From JASHSH01 sp036490215 (lineage in GTDB: Bacteria; Pseudomonadota; Alphaproteobacteria; Rhodospirillales; Magnetospirillaceae), in the NCBI GenBank assembly GCA_036490215.1, contig DASXEH010000081.1:62001-126000 (forward strand): DNA of 64,000 nucleotides, written 5' to 3'. Positions 52,323-61,732 of the stretch are shown in pieces. Every line of letters begins with the position of its first letter. Within the stretch, counting starts at the first letter, position 1. A model generated the notes under the pieces. It was not told where the DNA came from and made no database searches. It saw nothing but the letters and a program-made list of their open reading frames with translations. Position numbers and translations under genes: made by a program.

Positions 52323-53402
52323 ATGGAACGCCGCGTAACGTCGAACCCGGGCAGCAAACCGGGCGTGGGGCGCAAGCCGCGCACGAGCGAACCCGCGCCG
52401 TCGCGACGCCCAACGATGACCGATGTCGCCAACGAAGCTGGCGTGTCGCAGACCACGGTTTCTCTCGTACTCAATCACGCCGACGGCGCACGATTGTCGC
52501 CGCAGACGCGCGAGCGCGTCGTCAAAGCGGCAACGAAGATCGGCTATCGCCCGGTGCGACGCGGCGGCTTTCCCGGCCCGGCGGGCGCGGCCTCGATCGC
52601 CTTTGTCTGCGACGAAATCTCAACCGATCCCTGGACTGCGATCGGACTCGACGGCGTGCGCGAAAAAGCGTGGGAGCACGGCCTCACCGTCTCCGTCGCG
52701 GTGACGCGCGGCGACGCCGAGATGGAACAGGCGGTGCTCTCCCGGCTGGCGGCGCAACCGCTGCTCGGTTTGATCTATGCGACGATCAACACGCGACAGA
52801 TTCATGTTCCGGCCGTACTCGCGCAGGTGCCGACTGTGCTGCTGAATTGCTATGTCGGCGATCGTTCGTTGCCGTCGGTCGTCCCCGGTGAAGTGGCGGG
52901 TGGACACGCGGCGACGGATTTTCTGATTCGCGCCGGGCATCGTCGCATCGGTTACATCGAAGGCGAGTCGCGCATGGAGGCGTCACGCGATCGATTGAAA
53001 GGCTATCGCCAGGCGCTGGCCAGCGCCGACCTTCCCTTCGAAGGCGCGCTGGTGCGCGAAGGCAACTGGCAACCGCTGGCGGGATATAAGCGCACGCACG
53101 AGTTGATGAGTTTGCCGACTCCGCCCACCGCGATCTTCTGCGCGAACGATTTGATGGCGGTCGGCTGCTACGAAGCGCTCAAGGAGCTGGGCCTGCGGAT
53201 TCCCGACGACGTGGCGGTAATGGGCTACGACGATCGCGAAATCGCCCAGCATCTGCACCCGCCGCTGACGACGGTCTTGCTGCCTCATCTCGAGATGGGC
53301 ACCATTGCTGCCGAGAGCCTGCTGGATCTGATATCGCGTCCCTCGAGCCGCCCGATGCAGATCAAAGTGGAATGCCCGCTCGTCGAACGCGAGTCGGTCT
53401 AA
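52323..53402 (+). CDS. LacI-family transcriptional regulator
   Basis: A 359-residue repressor: a basic N-terminal extension of about 30 residues, then the helix-turn-helix MTDVANEAGVSQTTVSLVLN and a hinge, then a periplasmic-binding-protein-like sensor (about 90-350) with GHRRIGYIEGESRMEASRDR and FCANDLMAVGCYEAL. The ATG at 52323 is preceded by CAGGAA; an ATG at 52311 is in frame but has no site. It is divergent from the transporter operon and 24 bases before the SIS-domain gene, so it probably controls both. Confidence 0.9.
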   Translation: MERRVTSNPGSKPGVGRKPRTSEPAPSRRPTMTDVANEAGVSQTTVSLVLNHADGARLSPQTRERVVKAATKIGYRPVRRGGFPGPAGAASIAFVCDEISTDPWTAIGLDGVREKAWEHGLTVSVAVTRGDAEMEQAVLSRLAAQPLLGLIYATINTRQIHVPAVLAQVPTVLLNCYVGDRSLPSVVPGEVAGGHAATDFLIRAGHRRIGYIEGESRMEASRDRLKGYRQALASADLPFEGALVREGNWQPLAGYKRTHELMSLPTPPTAIFCANDLMAVGCYEALKELGLRIPDDVAVMGYDDREIAQHLHPPLTTVLLPHLEMGTIAAESLLDLISRPSSRPMQIKVECPLVERESV

Positions 53403-53426
53403 CAAACAATTTCGGGAGGACTCATC

Positions 53427-53990
53427 ATGCCGGACACACTCGCCGATCTTTCGAAAGGCGCATTGGACGATCTCGGCCGCGTTTTCGCCACCCTGCCCAA
53501 TACCGCCGCCGATGGGCTGATCGACGCAATCATCGCCGCGAAAAAGATCGTGGTGTTCGGCCTGGGACGCGAAGGCCTGCAGATGCGCGGCTTCGCGATG
53601 CGCCTCTTCCATATGGGCCGCGCTGTCGCGGTGTGGGGCGACATGACCACGCCCGCCGTCGGCTCCGGCGACCTTTTCATCTGCTCGGCCGGTCCCGGCG
53701 ATCTGGCGACCGCGCGCACCCTAGCCACCATCGCGCGCAAAGCCGGCGCCAAGACTGCGCTGGTCACCGCGCAGCCGAGTGGCGGCCTGGCCAAGGACGT
53801 CGATCTCGTCACTGTTATTCCGGCGCAGACGATGGCCGATGATCGCGGCGGCAATCTTTCGGTTCTGCCGATGGGATCGTTGTTCGAAACGGCGCAGATG
53901 ATCTTCTTCGAACTCGTGGTCCTGAAGCTGCGCCCGCGCATCTCCGAGACTTCGGAAACCATGCGCGCGCGTCACACCAATCTGGAATGA
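53427..53990 (+). CDS. SIS-domain sugar-phosphate isomerase, 6-phospho-3-hexuloisomerase-like
   Basis: A 187-residue single SIS domain: KIVVFGLGREGLQMRGFAMR, LFHMGRAVAVWGD, then SGDLFICSAGPGDLATARTL and a C-terminal MGSLFETAQMIFFELVVLKL. This matches HxlB-like isomerases of 3-hexulose/hexulose 6-phosphates. No 3-hexulose-6-phosphate synthase lies beside it, so the substrate is probably the phosphorylated form of the sugar imported by the divergent ABC system. It is likely co-transcribed with lacI (GGGAGGA ribosome site). Confidence 0.8.
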   Translation: MPDTLADLSKGALDDLGRVFATLPNTAADGLIDAIIAAKKIVVFGLGREGLQMRGFAMRLFHMGRAVAVWGDMTTPAVGSGDLFICSAGPGDLATARTLATIARKAGAKTALVTAQPSGGLAKDVDLVTVIPAQTMADDRGGNLSVLPMGSLFETAQMIFFELVVLKLRPRISETSETMRARHTNLE

Positions 53991-54002
53991 ACGCCGGCGT
54001 CG

Positions 54003-55133
54003 TCAGCGAAAGCTGGCATCGAATTGACGGTTGAGCTCGGCGACGATTTTCGCCCCGTCGGCGTTGCTGCGCAGCGCTTCGACCAGCACCGTGGCGGCAT
54101 TATCCTGGAACGCCATATAGCCATCATGGCGCGGCCGCACCCAGGCGCCTTCGAGCGTGGCGCGCGTCTTGATATAGAAACCGTGGGTCGGGCGATTGAC
54201 GTGCTCGTCATCCCAGGCCACGGCGTTGGCCGGCTGCCCCCCGGCGAGCGCATAGGTGCTGCGTTGGATCTCGGCACCCGCAATCCAGAAAGCAAAGTCG
54301 ATCGCTTCTTTGGGATGAGCCGAACGCGCGGACACCGCAAGACCGGTGCCGCCCAATGTCGAACCGATCGGCCCGCGGCGCTCGACGGCGGGGATGTCGG
54401 CAAAGGCGATGCGCAAACCGCGGAAGTCTTCGCGCGCATAGCTGACGAAGCCGTAGATCAGCGGAATACAGGCGATCTGCGATTTACCGTCGGCCAACAT
54501 CTCGTAAGCGGCGATCGGGTCCATCGTGTAGCAAGCCGTATCGACCCGTGTCATCAACGCGCGCATGCGCTCGAAGACCTGCACGCCGAAAACCGGATCG
54601 ATCAGCGGGCCGGGACCCTCGGCATTGCACGGCCGCCCAAGATTCCCCGCCAGTGTGAAGAACATCATCAAGGCGTGCGGCGGCCGCATCGGACACATCA
54701 CGCGGCCCGTGCGCGCCATTTCGATCACCTGATCCCAGTTGGTGGCCGGTACTTTGATGCGGTCTGGCCGCCAGGCCTGGACCTGAGCCGCCGCATCGAT
54801 CGGCAAGGCCCAGACATGCCCGCCGTATCGGTAGCTTTCGAAGGACGGTCCCACCGACTGGTGGCAAAGCGTTTCCAGGGCCTCGCGTCGATCCGGTACG
54901 TCGAGCGGCAGCAGGCAATGTTCGCGCGTGATCTGTCCGACATGCGTATGATGGATCACGATCAGATCGTAGCGCCGCGCCAATTCGTCGACCGGGTAGG
55001 ATTCGAAATCCTGAAGCGAACGTTTCTCCCAGGTGATCTCGACACCCGTCTTGTCGCGCCATGATTCGGCGCAGGCGACCACGGGATCGTAACCGCGCGC
55101 GTGATTCCAGGCGATGCCGAGAAGCGATGTCAT
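54003..55133 (-). CDS. ABC-type solute-binding-fold protein lacking a visible signal peptide
   Basis: A 376-residue protein of the family 1 (MalE-like) solute-binding fold: ITWEKRSLQDFES, LIVIHHTHVG, WALPIDAAAQVQAWRPD and HPKEAIDFAFWIAGAEIQ. It starts MTSLLGIAWNHARGYDP at 55133 with no basic-plus-hydrophobic leader. A possible earlier ATG at 55178 adds only VFSAWYSGSEALNS, not a signal sequence. It may act in the cytoplasm, or its leader may have been lost. No matching ATPase or permease genes adjoin it. It converges with the SIS gene (12 bases apart) and is divergent from the IclR gene. Confidence 0.75.
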   Translation of the reverse strand: MTSLLGIAWNHARGYDPVVACAESWRDKTGVEITWEKRSLQDFESYPVDELARRYDLIVIHHTHVGQITREHCLLPLDVPDRREALETLCHQSVGPSFESYRYGGHVWALPIDAAAQVQAWRPDRIKVPATNWDQVIEMARTGRVMCPMRPPHALMMFFTLAGNLGRPCNAEGPGPLIDPVFGVQVFERMRALMTRVDTACYTMDPIAAYEMLADGKSQIACIPLIYGFVSYAREDFRGLRIAFADIPAVERRGPIGSTLGGTGLAVSARSAHPKEAIDFAFWIAGAEIQRSTYALAGGQPANAVAWDDEHVNRPTHGFYIKTRATLEGAWVRPRHDGYMAFQDNAATVLVEALRSNADGAKIVAELNRQFDASFR

Positions 55134-55267
55134 CGAATTCAACGCCTCGCTACCAGAATACCATGCTGAAAACACCACAGTAGATGAATGCGGGTTTATT
55201 CGGTAAATGACCAGATTGGGGCAGGAAATCGCCGATCGGCGGGTGACAATAAAAATGGGAGGGATTG

Positions 55268-56086
55268 ATGGATACCGACCATGACGGCTCGCGTTACCGC
55301 GCGCCAGCGCTCGACAAGGGGCTCGATATCCTTGAATTGCTGGCTTCGAGCGATGAGAGCTTTTCGCAGGCGGAAATCGCGAAATCCCTGAAGCGCACGC
55401 CCAACGAAATCTATCGCATGCTCGACCGGCTGGTGCATCGCGGCTATGTGGTGCGCAGCGCCGATGACCGCTATGAGCTGAGCCTCAAGCTCTTCGCACT
55501 CTCCCACCAGCACGCGCCGATGCGACGCCTGGTCGCGCAAGCCATTCCGGTGATGCGCCGGTTCTCGCGCGCGGGAGGGCAAAGCTGTCATCTGGCGGTT
55601 TATGATCGCGGCGGCGTGATCATCGTGGCGCAAACCGATTCGCCGTTCTATTGGGGCCTATCGATTCGCGTGGGCTCGCGGATCGGTCTTTACAACACCG
55701 GCTCGGGCCATGTGCTGCTGGCCTTCGCCTCGCCACGCGAACGCGAGTTCATGCGCAGCGAATACGACACCGCCCATGATGATCTTGCGCCGCGCGGTCT
55801 CGACGGACGGCTCAGTGCGATCAAGCGGCAAGGCCATGAGGCGATGCCGAGCGAGCAGACGCAGGGTGTCTATAACCTGTCCGTTCCGGTGTTGGGGCCC
55901 GATGGATCGGCGATCGCCGCGCTTACCTGTCCCTTTGTGAAAGGGCTGGCGAAGGCCGAGCGCATGTCGATGGCCAAGGCCGTGACGCTGCTCGACCGCG
56001 CCGGACACGAACTATCGATATTGGCAGGCGGCGGCGGACGAGCCACGGTCGCGAAGCGCAAACGGCGCCCCGCCCGGACGGCCTAA
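55268..56086 (+). CDS. IclR-family transcriptional regulator
   Basis: A 272-residue regulator with an N-terminal winged helix (ALDKGLDILELLASSDESFS, RTPNEIYRMLDRLVHRGYV) and a C-terminal effector domain (IRVGSRIGLYNTGSGHVLLA, GVYNLSVPVLGPDGS). The ATG at 55268 follows GGGAGGG. It is divergent from the solute-binding-fold gene (134-base spacer), the usual setting of an IclR regulator and its target. The basic tail KRKRRPARTA is unusual but harmless. Confidence 0.9.
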   Translation: MDTDHDGSRYRAPALDKGLDILELLASSDESFSQAEIAKSLKRTPNEIYRMLDRLVHRGYVVRSADDRYELSLKLFALSHQHAPMRRLVAQAIPVMRRFSRAGGQSCHLAVYDRGGVIIVAQTDSPFYWGLSIRVGSRIGLYNTGSGHVLLAFASPREREFMRSEYDTAHDDLAPRGLDGRLSAIKRQGHEAMPSEQTQGVYNLSVPVLGPDGSAIAALTCPFVKGLAKAERMSMAKAVTLLDRAGHELSILAGGGGRATVAKRKRRPARTA

Positions 56087-56102
56087 CCTCGGTGTTGCGC
56101 GA

Positions 56103-56816
56103 TTAGTTGTTGCGTGAGCGTGGCGGACGTGGCGGCAGAGCGCCGTCGTCATCATCGCCATTGCCCGGCGAGGAGATTCCTGGCCGGCGTGCGGCTTGCG
56201 GGCTCAGCACGCCATCGGCGATCAGCACCATGCGCACCAGATCGGAGAGGTTGCGCACGCCCGCCTTTTCCATCACGCGGGCACGATGCACTTCCACCGT
56301 ACGCTGGCTGACGCCGAGGTTGTAGGCGATCACCTTGTTGGGATGGCCCTGCACCATGCCGTCAAGCACTTCGCGCTCGCGCGCGGTCAGCTTGGCGAGA
56401 TGCGCCGAGATTTGCGCGATTTCGGAATTGGCCTGCTGCCTTTCTTGATCGGAGGCCAGCGCCGAGCGAACCGCGATCAAGAATTCCTGATCGTCGAGCG
56501 GCTTCTCGATGAAATCGACCGCGCCCGCCTTGATCACTTTGATCGCCGTCTGAATGTCTCCACGTCCTGTGATCACGATCACAGGATGGGCAAAGCGCAT
56601 CTCGGCGAGATGCCGCAGCAGCTCGATCCCGTCCATGCCCGGCATATAAATGTCGGTCACGACGCAACCGGATAGCACCCCGGTGGCGGACTCGAGGAAG
56701 GACGCAGCGGAGTAATAGGACCGCGTCTCGAAGCCTGCTTTTCGCAGCAATTCCGTGAGGTACTCGCAGAGCAGCTGATCGTCGTCGATTAGGTAGACGA
56801 TAGGTGGGGTTGCCAT
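56103..56816 (-). CDS. FixJ-family response regulator
   Basis: A 237-residue regulator: receiver with VYLIDDDQLL, acceptor Asp in CVVTDIYMPGMDG and EKPLDDQEFL, then a LuxR-type helix-turn-helix (LTAREREVLDGMVQGHPNK, VSQRTVEVHRARVMEKAG). The start ATG 56816 follows GAGAGGAC. The tail (about 205-237) is Gly/Asp/Pro/Arg-rich and disordered-looking. No sensor kinase lies next to it, and its target genes are unknown. Confidence 0.9.
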   Translation of the reverse strand: MATPPIVYLIDDDQLLCEYLTELLRKAGFETRSYYSAASFLESATGVLSGCVVTDIYMPGMDGIELLRHLAEMRFAHPVIVITGRGDIQTAIKVIKAGAVDFIEKPLDDQEFLIAVRSALASDQERQQANSEIAQISAHLAKLTAREREVLDGMVQGHPNKVIAYNLGVSQRTVEVHRARVMEKAGVRNLSDLVRMVLIADGVLSPQAARRPGISSPGNGDDDDGALPPRPPRSRNN

Positions 56817-56905
56817 GTCCTCTCGCCGATCTGGATTCTGCAGACCCTGATTGTCTACCAACGGCGGTTGCATTTCCATCCCTTAGCACGGCGAGCCGAG
56901 ATGTG

Positions 56906-56934
56906 AAAAAAGCCCACCGTGACCGGCGGGCTTT
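56906..56934 (-). terminator. intrinsic terminator downstream of tRNA-Lys
   Basis: On the minus strand AAAGCCC and GGGCTTT pair around an inner CCG/CGG stem, followed by a run of six T. It lies 23 bases after the tRNA 3' end. Confidence 0.8.
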
Positions 56935-56957
56935 ATTTCGTATCACACTTCGAAGGA

Positions 56958-57033
<76 letters not shown>

Positions 57034-57140
57034 CAACCCGCGAAGCCCGGCTTTTTAGCAACATGGCCCCCCCTTGTCGAGGACCTTATTGGGGCTGAAA
57101 TAAGCCTTGAATCCCAGGGTGTTGAAGCGTGATCGCAACC

Positions 57141-58295
57141 TCAACCAATCTCGGGACCGTGGCGGCCGATCGGCACGTCACGATGAATATAGGCCGAGAG
57201 GATCAGCCCGAAGCCGAACAGCAGGGTCAGCATGGCCGTGCCACCGTAGGAAATCAGTGGGAGAGGCACGCCCACCACCGGCACCAGTCCCATCACCATC
57301 GCGATGTTGATGAAGACATAGAGGAAGAACGTGGTGGTGAGGCCGAGGCCCATCAGCCGGCCGAACTGCGTGCGGCAGCGGAGCGACAGCGCATAACCCC
57401 AGATGATAATCAGCGTGTAGAGCGAGAGTAGCGCCACGCCCCCGACCATGCCCCACTCTTCGGCCATCTGGGTAAAAATGAAGTCGGTCTGCTTCTCGGG
57501 CAGGAAGTTGAGATGGCTCTGCGTCCCCAGCATGAAGCCCTTGCCGAACAACCCGCCCGAACCCAGCGCGATCTTGCTCTGCATGATGTGATAGCCCGAA
57601 CCCAGCGGATCGCTTTCGGGATCGAGGAAGGTGAGGATGCGCTGCTTCTGATAGTCGCGCATGAACTTCCACACCACTGGCACGGCCGCACCGCCTAGGG
57701 CGATCACGACGGCGAACATCCAGGTGCGCACGCCGGCGAGAAAGAAGAGCGCGCCGCCGGCGAGAACCAACATCATCGCCGTGCCCATATCAGGCTGTTT
57801 CAACACCAGCCCGGCGGGCAGCAGCACCAGAAGCAGCGGAATGATCAGGAACAGCGGACGGCCGGTGTCTTGCGGCGTTGAACCGTGGAAATAGCGTGCG
57901 AGTGCCAGCACCATCGTGATCTTCATGATCTCGGAGGGCTGTAACTGAATGAAGCCGAGATCGATCCAGCGCTGCGCACCGAGGCTGCTCGAACCATGCA
58001 GCTGCACGCCAACCAACAGAACCAGCGCGACGCCATAGAGCACATAGGACCAGCGCATCCAGGCGCGAATGTCCACCATCGCCACGCCGAGCATCACCGC
58101 CACGCCGACCGCGAAGCGAAACATCTGGCGGATCGCCCAGGGTTCGATACTGCCGTTGGCGGCCGAATAGAGCGTCAGAAAGCCAATACCGCAGACCAGC
58201 GCGATCAACAGGACGAACGACCAGCTGACATGCCAGAACTTTTCGCCCAGGCGCATTTCGCCGCTGCCGAAGCGGGAGCGGATCGAGCCTGCCAT
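57141..58295 (-). CDS. rodA: peptidoglycan glycosyltransferase RodA
   Basis: A 384-residue SEDS-family membrane enzyme that polymerises glycan strands during cell elongation together with PBP2. QPSEIMKI, KQPDMGTAMML, LPEKQTDFIF and VPLPLISYGGTAML are hallmark SEDS motifs, and about ten membrane helices are evident. Its ATG shares one base with the mrdA stop (TGATG), so the two are translationally coupled. It is the last gene of the mreB-mreC-mreD-mrdA-rodA operon. Confidence 0.96.
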   Translation of the reverse strand: MAGSIRSRFGSGEMRLGEKFWHVSWSFVLLIALVCGIGFLTLYSAANGSIEPWAIRQMFRFAVGVAVMLGVAMVDIRAWMRWSYVLYGVALVLLVGVQLHGSSSLGAQRWIDLGFIQLQPSEIMKITMVLALARYFHGSTPQDTGRPLFLIIPLLLVLLPAGLVLKQPDMGTAMMLVLAGGALFFLAGVRTWMFAVVIALGGAAVPVVWKFMRDYQKQRILTFLDPESDPLGSGYHIMQSKIALGSGGLFGKGFMLGTQSHLNFLPEKQTDFIFTQMAEEWGMVGGVALLSLYTLIIIWGYALSLRCRTQFGRLMGLGLTTTFFLYVFINIAMVMGLVPVVGVPLPLISYGGTAMLTLLFGFGLILSAYIHRDVPIGRHGPEIG

Positions 58296-60247
58296 CAGGC
58301 ACCCCCTTCGGGAATGAGGTCAGGGTCGGAGTCGTTGTTCGGCTGGGGGGGCGGTGCCACGCCGTCGACCGGTTGCATCGGCGCCAGCCCGGGGATCGGA
58401 GCCTTGGGATCGACGGCGCGCATCTGGGCCGCGATCAGCAGGTCGCGCCCGACCGGGCCGGCGGCCGAGCCACCATGCATTCCATGTTCGACGCAGATGC
58501 CAATGGCGAAACGCGGCGCTGAGATCGGCGCATAGGCGATGAACAGCGCGTTGTCGCGTTCCTTCCAAGGAATCTGATCCTCCTTGATCTTCATCTCGTG
58601 CTCGCGCTGGGAGACATGCCGCACCTGGGCCGAGCCGGTCTTGGCGGCCATGGCCATAGCCGGATCTTTGATGCGCGCCTCGTAGGCCGTGCCATGTGGC
58701 TCGTTAGCCACCATCTCCATGCCACGATGAATCACCGCAAGTGACTGCGGCGATATCCCGATATCCGGCCAATCCGTGGCTTTGCGCGGCGTCAGCTTGT
58801 TGCCGTCGATCCGCTGCTGGGCGAGATGCGGCAAGACGGCGTAGCCGCCATTGGCGATACGCGCCGCCATCAAGGTGAGCTGCAACGGCGTCGCCAGAAC
58901 GAAGCCCTGGCCGATGGCGTTGTTGAGATTATCGCCGGGAAACCAGGGCTGACCGAGGCTGGCTCGCTTCCATGCCTTGTTGGGAATGATACCCGGCCGC
59001 TCGCCCGGCAGATCAAGCCCCGTTGCGGTGCCCAGACCAAAGCGCTTGGCTACCTCGGCGATTCGTTCGAAGCCGATACGATGCGACATCTCATAGAAAT
59101 AGACGTCGCACGACATCTTGATGGCGTTGGGCATATCGATCGCCCCGTGCCCGGTATGCTTCCAGCACATCCAGGTGTTGTTGCCCAGGTTGTAGTGCCC
59201 AGGGCAGAACACCTTGGTATCGGGGGTAACGCCGCTTTCGAGGGCCGCCAATGCCGTCATCGTCTTAAAGGTCGAGCCCGGCGCGTACTGGCCGGCGATC
59301 ACCTTGTCGATGAGCGGCTGGCGCGGATTGGTGGTGAGATCCTTCCACTCTTCGGTGGTGAGACCCCGATTGAAAGCGTTGGGGTCGTAGCTGGGCGTCG
59401 CGGCCAGCACCAGAACCTCGCCGGTGTGGACGTCCATCATCGCCAGGCCGGCGCTGTTGTCGCCCAGCCGCTGCATGGCATAGCGCTGCAGATCGAGATC
59501 GATCGCCAGTTTCAGATCCGCGCCGGGTTGGCCTTCGTCACGCGAGAGTTCGCGGATGACGCGGCCGACGGCATTGACCTCGACCTGACTGGTGCCGCCC
59601 TTGCCGCGCAGTGCCATGTCGTAGACCTTCTCGACACCGGCTTTGCCGATGCGGAAGCCGGGCAGCTCGAGCAGCGGATCGGTGTTGGAACCCTGTCCCT
59701 GCAGATCGCTCTCCGACACGGCCGAGACATAGCCGAGGATATGGGCGCCGAGATCGTTGAGTGGGTAGTTGCGCGTCTGACCCACATCGATCATTACACC
59801 GGGCAGATCGGGCGTGTTGATCTCGACGCGGGACATTTCTTCCCAAGTGAGATTCTCGTGCACCAGGACCGAAGCGAAAGACGGCCGCCGTTCGGCTTCG
59901 CGGATGATGCGTGCGCGGTCATGGTCGGCGATCGGAACAATGCCTGAGAGCGCATCGAGCGTGTCGCCGATATCATCGGTTTGTTCGGCGACGACCAGGA
60001 CACGATAGTTCTGCTGGTTGACCGCCATCGGGATACCGTTGCGGTCGAGGATGCGGCCGCGCGGCGGCGGCAGAAGGCGGAGGTTGATGCGGTTCTGATC
60101 GGCCAGCACCGCGTATTTGCTGGCCTCCATCACCTGCAGGTAATACATGCGGCCGACCAACGTGGCGAGCAACAGAGCCTGACCGCCGCCCAGAAGCAGC
60201 GCACGCCGGCTGATGAGCTTGGTGCCGTCGGCTTCGCGATGAATCAT
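58295..60247 (-). CDS. mrdA: penicillin-binding protein 2 (elongation transpeptidase)
   Basis: A 650-residue class B PBP with an N-terminal membrane anchor (about 15-37), dimerisation domain, and transpeptidase domain with S325-x-x-K (GSTFK), SCD at 379-381 and KTG at 536-538. It cross-links peptidoglycan in the elongasome with RodA. The C-terminal 50 residues are Pro/Asp-rich. The ATG at 60247 lies 24 bases after mreD. Confidence 0.96.
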   Translation of the reverse strand: MIHREADGTKLISRRALLLGGGQALLLATLVGRMYYLQVMEASKYAVLADQNRINLRLLPPPRGRILDRNGIPMAVNQQNYRVLVVAEQTDDIGDTLDALSGIVPIADHDRARIIREAERRPSFASVLVHENLTWEEMSRVEINTPDLPGVMIDVGQTRNYPLNDLGAHILGYVSAVSESDLQGQGSNTDPLLELPGFRIGKAGVEKVYDMALRGKGGTSQVEVNAVGRVIRELSRDEGQPGADLKLAIDLDLQRYAMQRLGDNSAGLAMMDVHTGEVLVLAATPSYDPNAFNRGLTTEEWKDLTTNPRQPLIDKVIAGQYAPGSTFKTMTALAALESGVTPDTKVFCPGHYNLGNNTWMCWKHTGHGAIDMPNAIKMSCDVYFYEMSHRIGFERIAEVAKRFGLGTATGLDLPGERPGIIPNKAWKRASLGQPWFPGDNLNNAIGQGFVLATPLQLTLMAARIANGGYAVLPHLAQQRIDGNKLTPRKATDWPDIGISPQSLAVIHRGMEMVANEPHGTAYEARIKDPAMAMAAKTGSAQVRHVSQREHEMKIKEDQIPWKERDNALFIAYAPISAPRFAIGICVEHGMHGGSAAGPVGRDLLIAAQMRAVDPKAPIPGLAPMQPVDGVAPPPQPNNDSDPDLIPEGGA

Positions 60248-60271
60248 GACCCTACCCTCCGCGCCACAACC

Positions 60272-60784
60272 TCAGGCGCGCCGCAGCAACGCGACCTGGG
60301 CGCGAACGAAGACCCAGGCAAGCAGCGGATAAAACGTCAGCGTCATCAGATATTGGAAAATGAGCGCCTTGATCGGCAATACGGTGACCAGCACCAGGGA
60401 CGACATGATCCATTCCACGGCCATGGCGCCGGCCGCGATCAGGATGAACCCCCACATCGCCATCAGGAACGAGCGCCCGAGCACGCGGCGCTGCGAATCG
60501 GCGACAGCCTGGATGGCGAGGAAGACGAGCGAGGAGACACCCAAGGGTGTTCCCGAAATGATATCGGCCACCGCGCCCAGCAGGAAGGCGACCCAGGGCC
60601 GCAGCAGGTCAGGACGAAAGATCGCCCAGTAATAGACCGCGATCAGCGGCAGTTGCGGCGCGATTGAGGCGAAACCCGGCAGCCGCATCGGCGTCGAGAC
60701 GATCAGGATCAGAAATAGGGTGATCACGATCGGCAACGCGTGGCGCAGCCGCATCTCCAGCCGCTGCAGCGGCGTGCCCCTCAT
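60272..60784 (-). CDS. mreD: rod shape-determining protein MreD
   Basis: A 170-residue inner-membrane protein with five or six hydrophobic helices. LPGFASIAPQLPLIAVYYWA and FLLGAVADIISGTPLGVSSL are MreD-like. It overlaps the mreC stop by 4 bases. Confidence 0.92.
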   Translation of the reverse strand: MRGTPLQRLEMRLRHALPIVITLFLILIVSTPMRLPGFASIAPQLPLIAVYYWAIFRPDLLRPWVAFLLGAVADIISGTPLGVSSLVFLAIQAVADSQRRVLGRSFLMAMWGFILIAAGAMAVEWIMSSLVLVTVLPIKALIFQYLMTLTFYPLLAWVFVRAQVALLRRA

Positions 60785-61686
60785 TGTGATTGATCCCCGT
60801 CTGACGACGAGTCGCTGTCGCTGCTATCGGACGAATCGGTGTCGATGACGCCGGGCAGACCGTAATCGACCACCGCGACATATTCGAGCTGGTAGCGATG
60901 CACGTAGGGCTCAACCTTGGCCACGCCGTCCTGCACTGAAGAGATGACCCCGATCGGCAGGCCAGGCGGGAACGCGCCGCCATCCCCCGAGGTCACCACC
61001 CGGTCGCCTGGCTGGATCACGGCGTTGGGCGAAAGGTAGTTTAGCCGCGGACGATCGGTGTTCTCGCCGGCCATGATCGCCTTGGCATGCGAACTCTCAA
61101 GCATCACCGGCAGATGCGAGTTGATGTCGGTCAGGAGCAGGACGCGCGAGAAATGCATGCCCACTTCAGCGATGCGGCCGATCATCGCCTCGCCGGACAT
61201 CACCGCCTCGCCTTTACGAATACCTTCGTGGCTACCGGCATTGACCAGCATCGAGTCGACGAAAGCGCCGCCGGTATCGCCGACCACGCGCGCGGTGACG
61301 AAATGCGCCGAAGGATCGGGGATGAAATTGAGCTGATTATGCAGCGCGCGATTTTCTTCGTCCAAACGTCGCGCGACCGTCTGCCATTGCATCAGGCGTT
61401 CGTTCTCTTCCTTGAGACGAACGTTGTCGGCGCGGATCCGGGCGATCTCGCTGACCGCGTCAACCAGACGGGCGATGGCAGCGGCGGGCCGCGACATCAC
61501 ATCGAGCACCGGCGCGGCCGTGTCCTGCACGACGAGGCGCACGCGTTCGAGCAGAAGCGTATCCGCCTTGCCCAGCAACATCAGCATGAAGGACGCCAGA
61601 ACGAGAGCGACGAAGGCAAAGCGCTGCGCCAATTGCCGCAGCGTTGCCAACCGTCCAGGTACCCCGGAGTGGGGCATCATCGCCAT
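60781..61686 (-). CDS. mreC: rod shape-determining protein MreC
   Basis: A 301-residue bitopic protein: membrane helix (about 23-42), coiled coil (about 80-115; IRADNVRLKEENERLMQW) and a periplasmic beta domain with GDTGGAFVDSMLVNAGSHEG and GDRVVTSGDGGAFPPGLPIG. MreC links MreB to PBP2. The C-terminal tail (about 280-301) is a Ser/Asp repeat, unusual for the family and probably disordered. Confidence 0.94.
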   Translation of the reverse strand: MAMMPHSGVPGRLATLRQLAQRFAFVALVLASFMLMLLGKADTLLLERVRLVVQDTAAPVLDVMSRPAAAIARLVDAVSEIARIRADNVRLKEENERLMQWQTVARRLDEENRALHNQLNFIPDPSAHFVTARVVGDTGGAFVDSMLVNAGSHEGIRKGEAVMSGEAMIGRIAEVGMHFSRVLLLTDINSHLPVMLESSHAKAIMAGENTDRPRLNYLSPNAVIQPGDRVVTSGDGGAFPPGLPIGVISSVQDGVAKVEPYVHRYQLEYVAVVDYGLPGVIDTDSSDSSDSDSSSDGDQSQ

Positions 61687-61732
61687 CGTCTCAAACCCTC
61701 CGCGCCCGGCGGCGCGGCCCCAACGTCACGAC

